Assembly (NCBI GenBank): GCA_902805475.1
Contig: CADCSX010000009.1
Span: 1,736,001 to 1,800,000, forward strand
DNA length: 64,000 nt
Direction: 5' to 3'
From: Entonaema liquescens
Taxonomy: Eukaryota; Ascomycota; Sordariomycetes; Xylariales; Xylariaceae
Under the pieces are notes generated by a model that did no database searches, was not told the DNA's origin, and worked only from the letters and a program-made list of their open reading frames with translations. Positions within the stretch are counted from its first letter, which is position 1; each line of letters starts with the position of its first letter. Below are positions 61,117-64,000 of this stretch, piece by piece. The position numbers and the translations under genes were made by a program.

Positions 61117-61834
61117 GGCTAGATTTTTATGAGATTGAAAATGATGCTATCATAGAACGTCAACTTCACTGTTGATTTGACAATTCAGTGAAGACGCGAC
61201 GACGCGTATTAGTAAATGGGGACAAACGATAAGATAAGAAAGATAAGGCAGGAGAGTGGGAGATCTAGATCGCAGGTGGGGCATTTTGGGCTGTCATGAT
61301 TAGTCATTCCTACCAGGGCTGCCAGGGTTTTACTTTTTCTTTCCACTCCATTGGGTCAAAGCTGAAAGCTTCAGCTTCATTTGGACACGTCCACATATTT
61401 TCTGCATCTGTGCTCCAATGCTCCAAGGGCAATTTAGCCATCCAGCCATGATGGACTAACCGGGGAATAATCATATCTGGGGTTTTGGAGGTTTCTAAAC
61501 TTCTAACATCGTTCTAACCACTCGTTACTCGTCGTATTTTTATTTTATCTTAGTCTCCACTTTGCCACGTTCCAGCGCGATCCCAAAAAGGCCACGGTTT
61601 TCTATTTTATTTCTATTGTTGACTTATTCGACCAAACGCTTTCCACAAATCATATACGAGAACCATATACTTAGCATATTTACACTTGAAGTCTAAACGA
61701 CACTTCTTCTAGTTACTACTACTAACCATAACCATTTACCGTCATATTGTGTCGCTAGAGGTTTAAAACAAGAATACACAAACGCCAGCTTTAAAAGCAA
61801 TCCAATACTCCCATTGCCCCGCGCTAAAGTACGA
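61117..61834. promoter_or_regulatory. shared divergent promoter region of the CENP-O and acetyl-CoA transporter genes
   Basis: A 718 bp interval between the two start codons. It is T/A-rich near both genes, with pyrimidine-rich tracts on the transporter side. The TTG-started extension of the transporter frame (from 61814) is not a start. No specific operator is recognised. Confidence 0.5.
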
Positions 61835-63599
61835 ATGGGTGTCGAAACTCGACGGTCAAAATCTCTAAAACGAGACAAGTTATCAGTCTCGACGAGCGGT
61901 CGCGCGAATGGTCGCTCAAACGGCGATATGAACAATATGGAGCTGCGGCGGAAAACCGCTGCACCACAAGAATCCGGCCAGGTCACCGCAGACCTTATAG
62001 GCCGAGAATCCTTTTCCCTCGACGACAATATTCCGAAAACGCCCTCCGTGAACAATCATGGATTTTGGGAACTCCCCTTACAAGATCAAAGAAATTTCAT
62101 GCTACTTGTGTTGCTATATTTTTTGCAGGGTGTTCCTATGGGACTTGCTAGTGGATCGGTACCGTTCCTCCTCAAAGAGCATCTCTCATTTGGTGAAATC
62201 GGTGTCTTCAGCTTGGCGTCATATCCGTACTCGTTAAAATTATTTTGGAGTCCGATAGTAGACGCGGTATGGAGTCCTAAAGTTGGAAGGAGGAAAAGCT
62301 GGATTCTTCCGATTCAGTTGATATCTGGGTTTAGTATGTTATACCTCGGGTCTATGATTGAGGATTTAATGGCCACGACGGGTAAACCAGGCGGACCAAC
62401 CATCTGGAATTTCACGGGTTGGTGGTTCTTCCTAGTCTTCATGTGCGCTACTCAGGATATTGCCGTTGATGGGTGGGCGCTCACTTTGCTGACGCCGGGA
62501 AATGTTTCTTACGCTTCGACGGCGCAAACGGTCGGTTTAACAGCCGGTCAGTTTCTATCGTACACTGTTTTCCTAGCCTTTAATTCTAGCGATTTTGCCA
62601 ATCGCTATTTCCGCTCTGTGCCTTCAGAGGAGGGCCTTCTAAGCTTAGGGGCTATTTAACCTTCTGGGGTTGGGCTTATCTTGCAATCACTCTTGGACTT
62701 GCGCTCCTCAAAAGGAAGAAAGAACAAGGAATGAGGATGGTATCTGGGACGTTTACAAGATTATGTGGGATGTTTTGAAACTACGGAATATCCAGACCAT
62801 TATTATCGTCCACCTCATTTCAAAGATCGGATTTCAAGCCAACGATGCGGTAACAAACCTTAAGTTGCTAGAAAAGGGATTTGGCAAAGAAAACATGGCG
62901 CTGACCGTCCTTATCGACTTTCCTTTCGAGATAGGTCTTGGTTACTACGCCGGCAAGTGGTCTCAGGAATATACCCCTATGCGCCTCTGGTGCTGGGGCT
63001 TCGTGGGTCGTCTGATCGCGGCTATCTTTGCTCAGGTCACTGTTAGTATCTTCCCAGCTGGTGGTGTCCAGCCATGGTATCTTCTCCTCGTCATTGGTGA
63101 GCATGTCTTCTCGACATTTACTTCAACCATCATGTTCGTTGCTGTTTCCGCATTCCACGCTCGGGTTGCTGACCCTGTAATCGGCGGAACTTATATGACC
63201 TTGCTTGCTACGTAAGTACTGCATCCTAAATCATAAGTCAATCTTAGCTAACAGCCAACCAGGGTTTCCAATCTTGGCGGTACATTCCCCAGATATTTCG
63301 TCCTGCGCCTAGTGGATACCTTCACACAGGCAACTTGCCTTCCCCCGACGCAGAAGCTTGACAGCTCAGCGCTCAAAGGACCCCTTGTAACACAGGAATT
63401 CTCCTGTTCCGTTCAAGCCGAGAGGGAGCGGTGCGAGCACGGCGGTGGTACGTGCGAGATCCTCCATGATGGATTTTATATCGTGAATGTTCTCTGCGTC
63501 ATCGTAGGCGTGTTGACATTTGCTCTATATATCAGAAAGAGAGTTCTGGTATTGCAAAACCTACCATTGAGGGCATGGAGGTTAGCTGGGTCCCGGTAG
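61835..63599 (+). CDS. acetyl-CoA transporter (AT-1/SLC33A1 family), frame broken twice
   Basis: An ER-membrane transporter that imports acetyl-CoA for lumenal acetylation (known for SLC33A1; inferred for the fungus). The first ATG is at 61835. Exon 1 runs to 63211, the 51 bp intron is 63212-63262 (GTAAGT...GCTAAC...CCAG) and exon 2 is 63263-63599. LYFLQGVPMGLASGSVPFLL, ATQDIAVDGWALTLL, KIGFQANDAVTNLKLLEKGF and GTYMTLLATVSNLGGTFPRY identify the family. Two single-base losses break the frame, at the G run 62648-62651 and the A run 62710-62713. Each is a four-base run where the frame requires five. With one base added at each the coding length is divisible by three, 571 residues, normal for the family. 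About ten to twelve membrane segments are visible. Confidence 0.9.
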
Positions 63600-64000
63600 A
63601 GTGATAGTAGTGTGTAGCCTATATGTACAACATGGATAAAATAGACATTACCAAGTATACATCGCTAGTCGCAGTATGGCTCGTGATTAGATACAAGCGC
63701 ATTCGCAACCCAGATGAATATGGGGACTTATCATGAGTGCGTGGTTTATAATATTCACATGATAGTTCAGCCATTCGATTCTAGTGCATTAGAGAATCTA
63801 TAGGAAACCATTCCAAGTAACGAGCGAAATGAAGGTACTGAACAATAGAATAGAATGGTGTATATAGATATTCCCCAAATCAGTTTCAAAGGAGTCTTTG
63901 ATTGGCTAGACTTTTGCGCAAGCGCATCTTCCTCCTTTGCCATCCAGTAGAATCGACGGTAGTAATAGAACGATCTCCTAGGCAAGTAGATACAACGAAC
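63600..64000. other. right edge, possible 3' end of a minus-strand gene
   Basis: On the minus strand the frame entering at the window edge stays open from 64000 to a stop at 63767. It begins with a basic, tyrosine-rich stretch (RRSFYYYRRFYWMAKEEDAL) that looks coding, then becomes less so. It could be the last exon of a gene lying mostly outside the window, convergent with the transporter. I do not recognise it. Confidence 0.25.

Noticed and set aside
1..64000. CRISPR arrays, rRNA genes or telomeric repeats
   Set aside because: No spaced direct repeats, no rRNA-like sequence and no TTAGGG tracts were found; the DNA is fungal and chromosome-internal.

Overview
The window is nuclear DNA of a filamentous ascomycete (Pezizomycotina, probably Sordariomycetes; the order is not determinable by eye). 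The grounds are short GT-AG introns of about 45-105 bp with CTAAC/CTGAC-like branch points close to the 3' site, a characteristic set of fungal proteins (EFR3, ENA-type P-type ATPase, fungal CENP-O, ATP12, an SQWDGL-type cyclase), and small transposon-like elements with TA target duplications and transition-biased divergence.

Layout. 1-16.3 kb is gene-poor, with no coding region that I can defend. A two-exon hypothetical protein of low complexity lies at 16327-17363, followed by more gene-poor DNA. At 20996-21572 there is a 577 bp element with long GC-rich terminal inverted repeats around an almost pure A/T core. It sits directly upstream of the mitochondrial glycine decarboxylase P-protein gene (22038-25333), and a different 455 bp element lies just downstream at 25609-26063. 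A second copy of the 455 bp element is at 39367-39822. A deaminase-like gene (30227-28186, minus) has an in-frame TAG ahead of its catalytic domain. A short GPI-anchor-type surface protein (34184-34546) follows.

36-49 kb is ordinary gene-dense DNA: lipoyl synthase, an AKR7-type aldo/keto reductase, a cyclase-family hydrolase, a beta-propeller protein, the F1 assembly chaperone ATP12 and the plasma-membrane scaffold EFR3. 49-52.6 kb is gene-poor but contains a 284-codon single-frame pseudogene of a one-pass membrane protein carrying four internal stop codons. 52.6-63.6 kb holds a seven-exon GABA/amino-acid permease, an ENA-type sodium/potassium ATPase, the kinetochore protein CENP-O/Mcm21 and, divergent from it, an acetyl-CoA transporter.

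Functional links. Glycine decarboxylase acts with a lipoylated H-protein, and lipoyl synthase, which makes that lipoyl group, is encoded 10.8 kb away. ATP12 is also mitochondrial. The remaining genes look like unrelated housekeeping and transport functions rather than a metabolic cluster.

The most striking irregularity is that two conserved genes, EFR3 and the acetyl-CoA transporter, together carry seven single-base losses. Each one falls where restoring the protein frame needs a five-base homopolymer and only four bases are present. This looks like an assembly signature, although genuine gene decay is not excluded.
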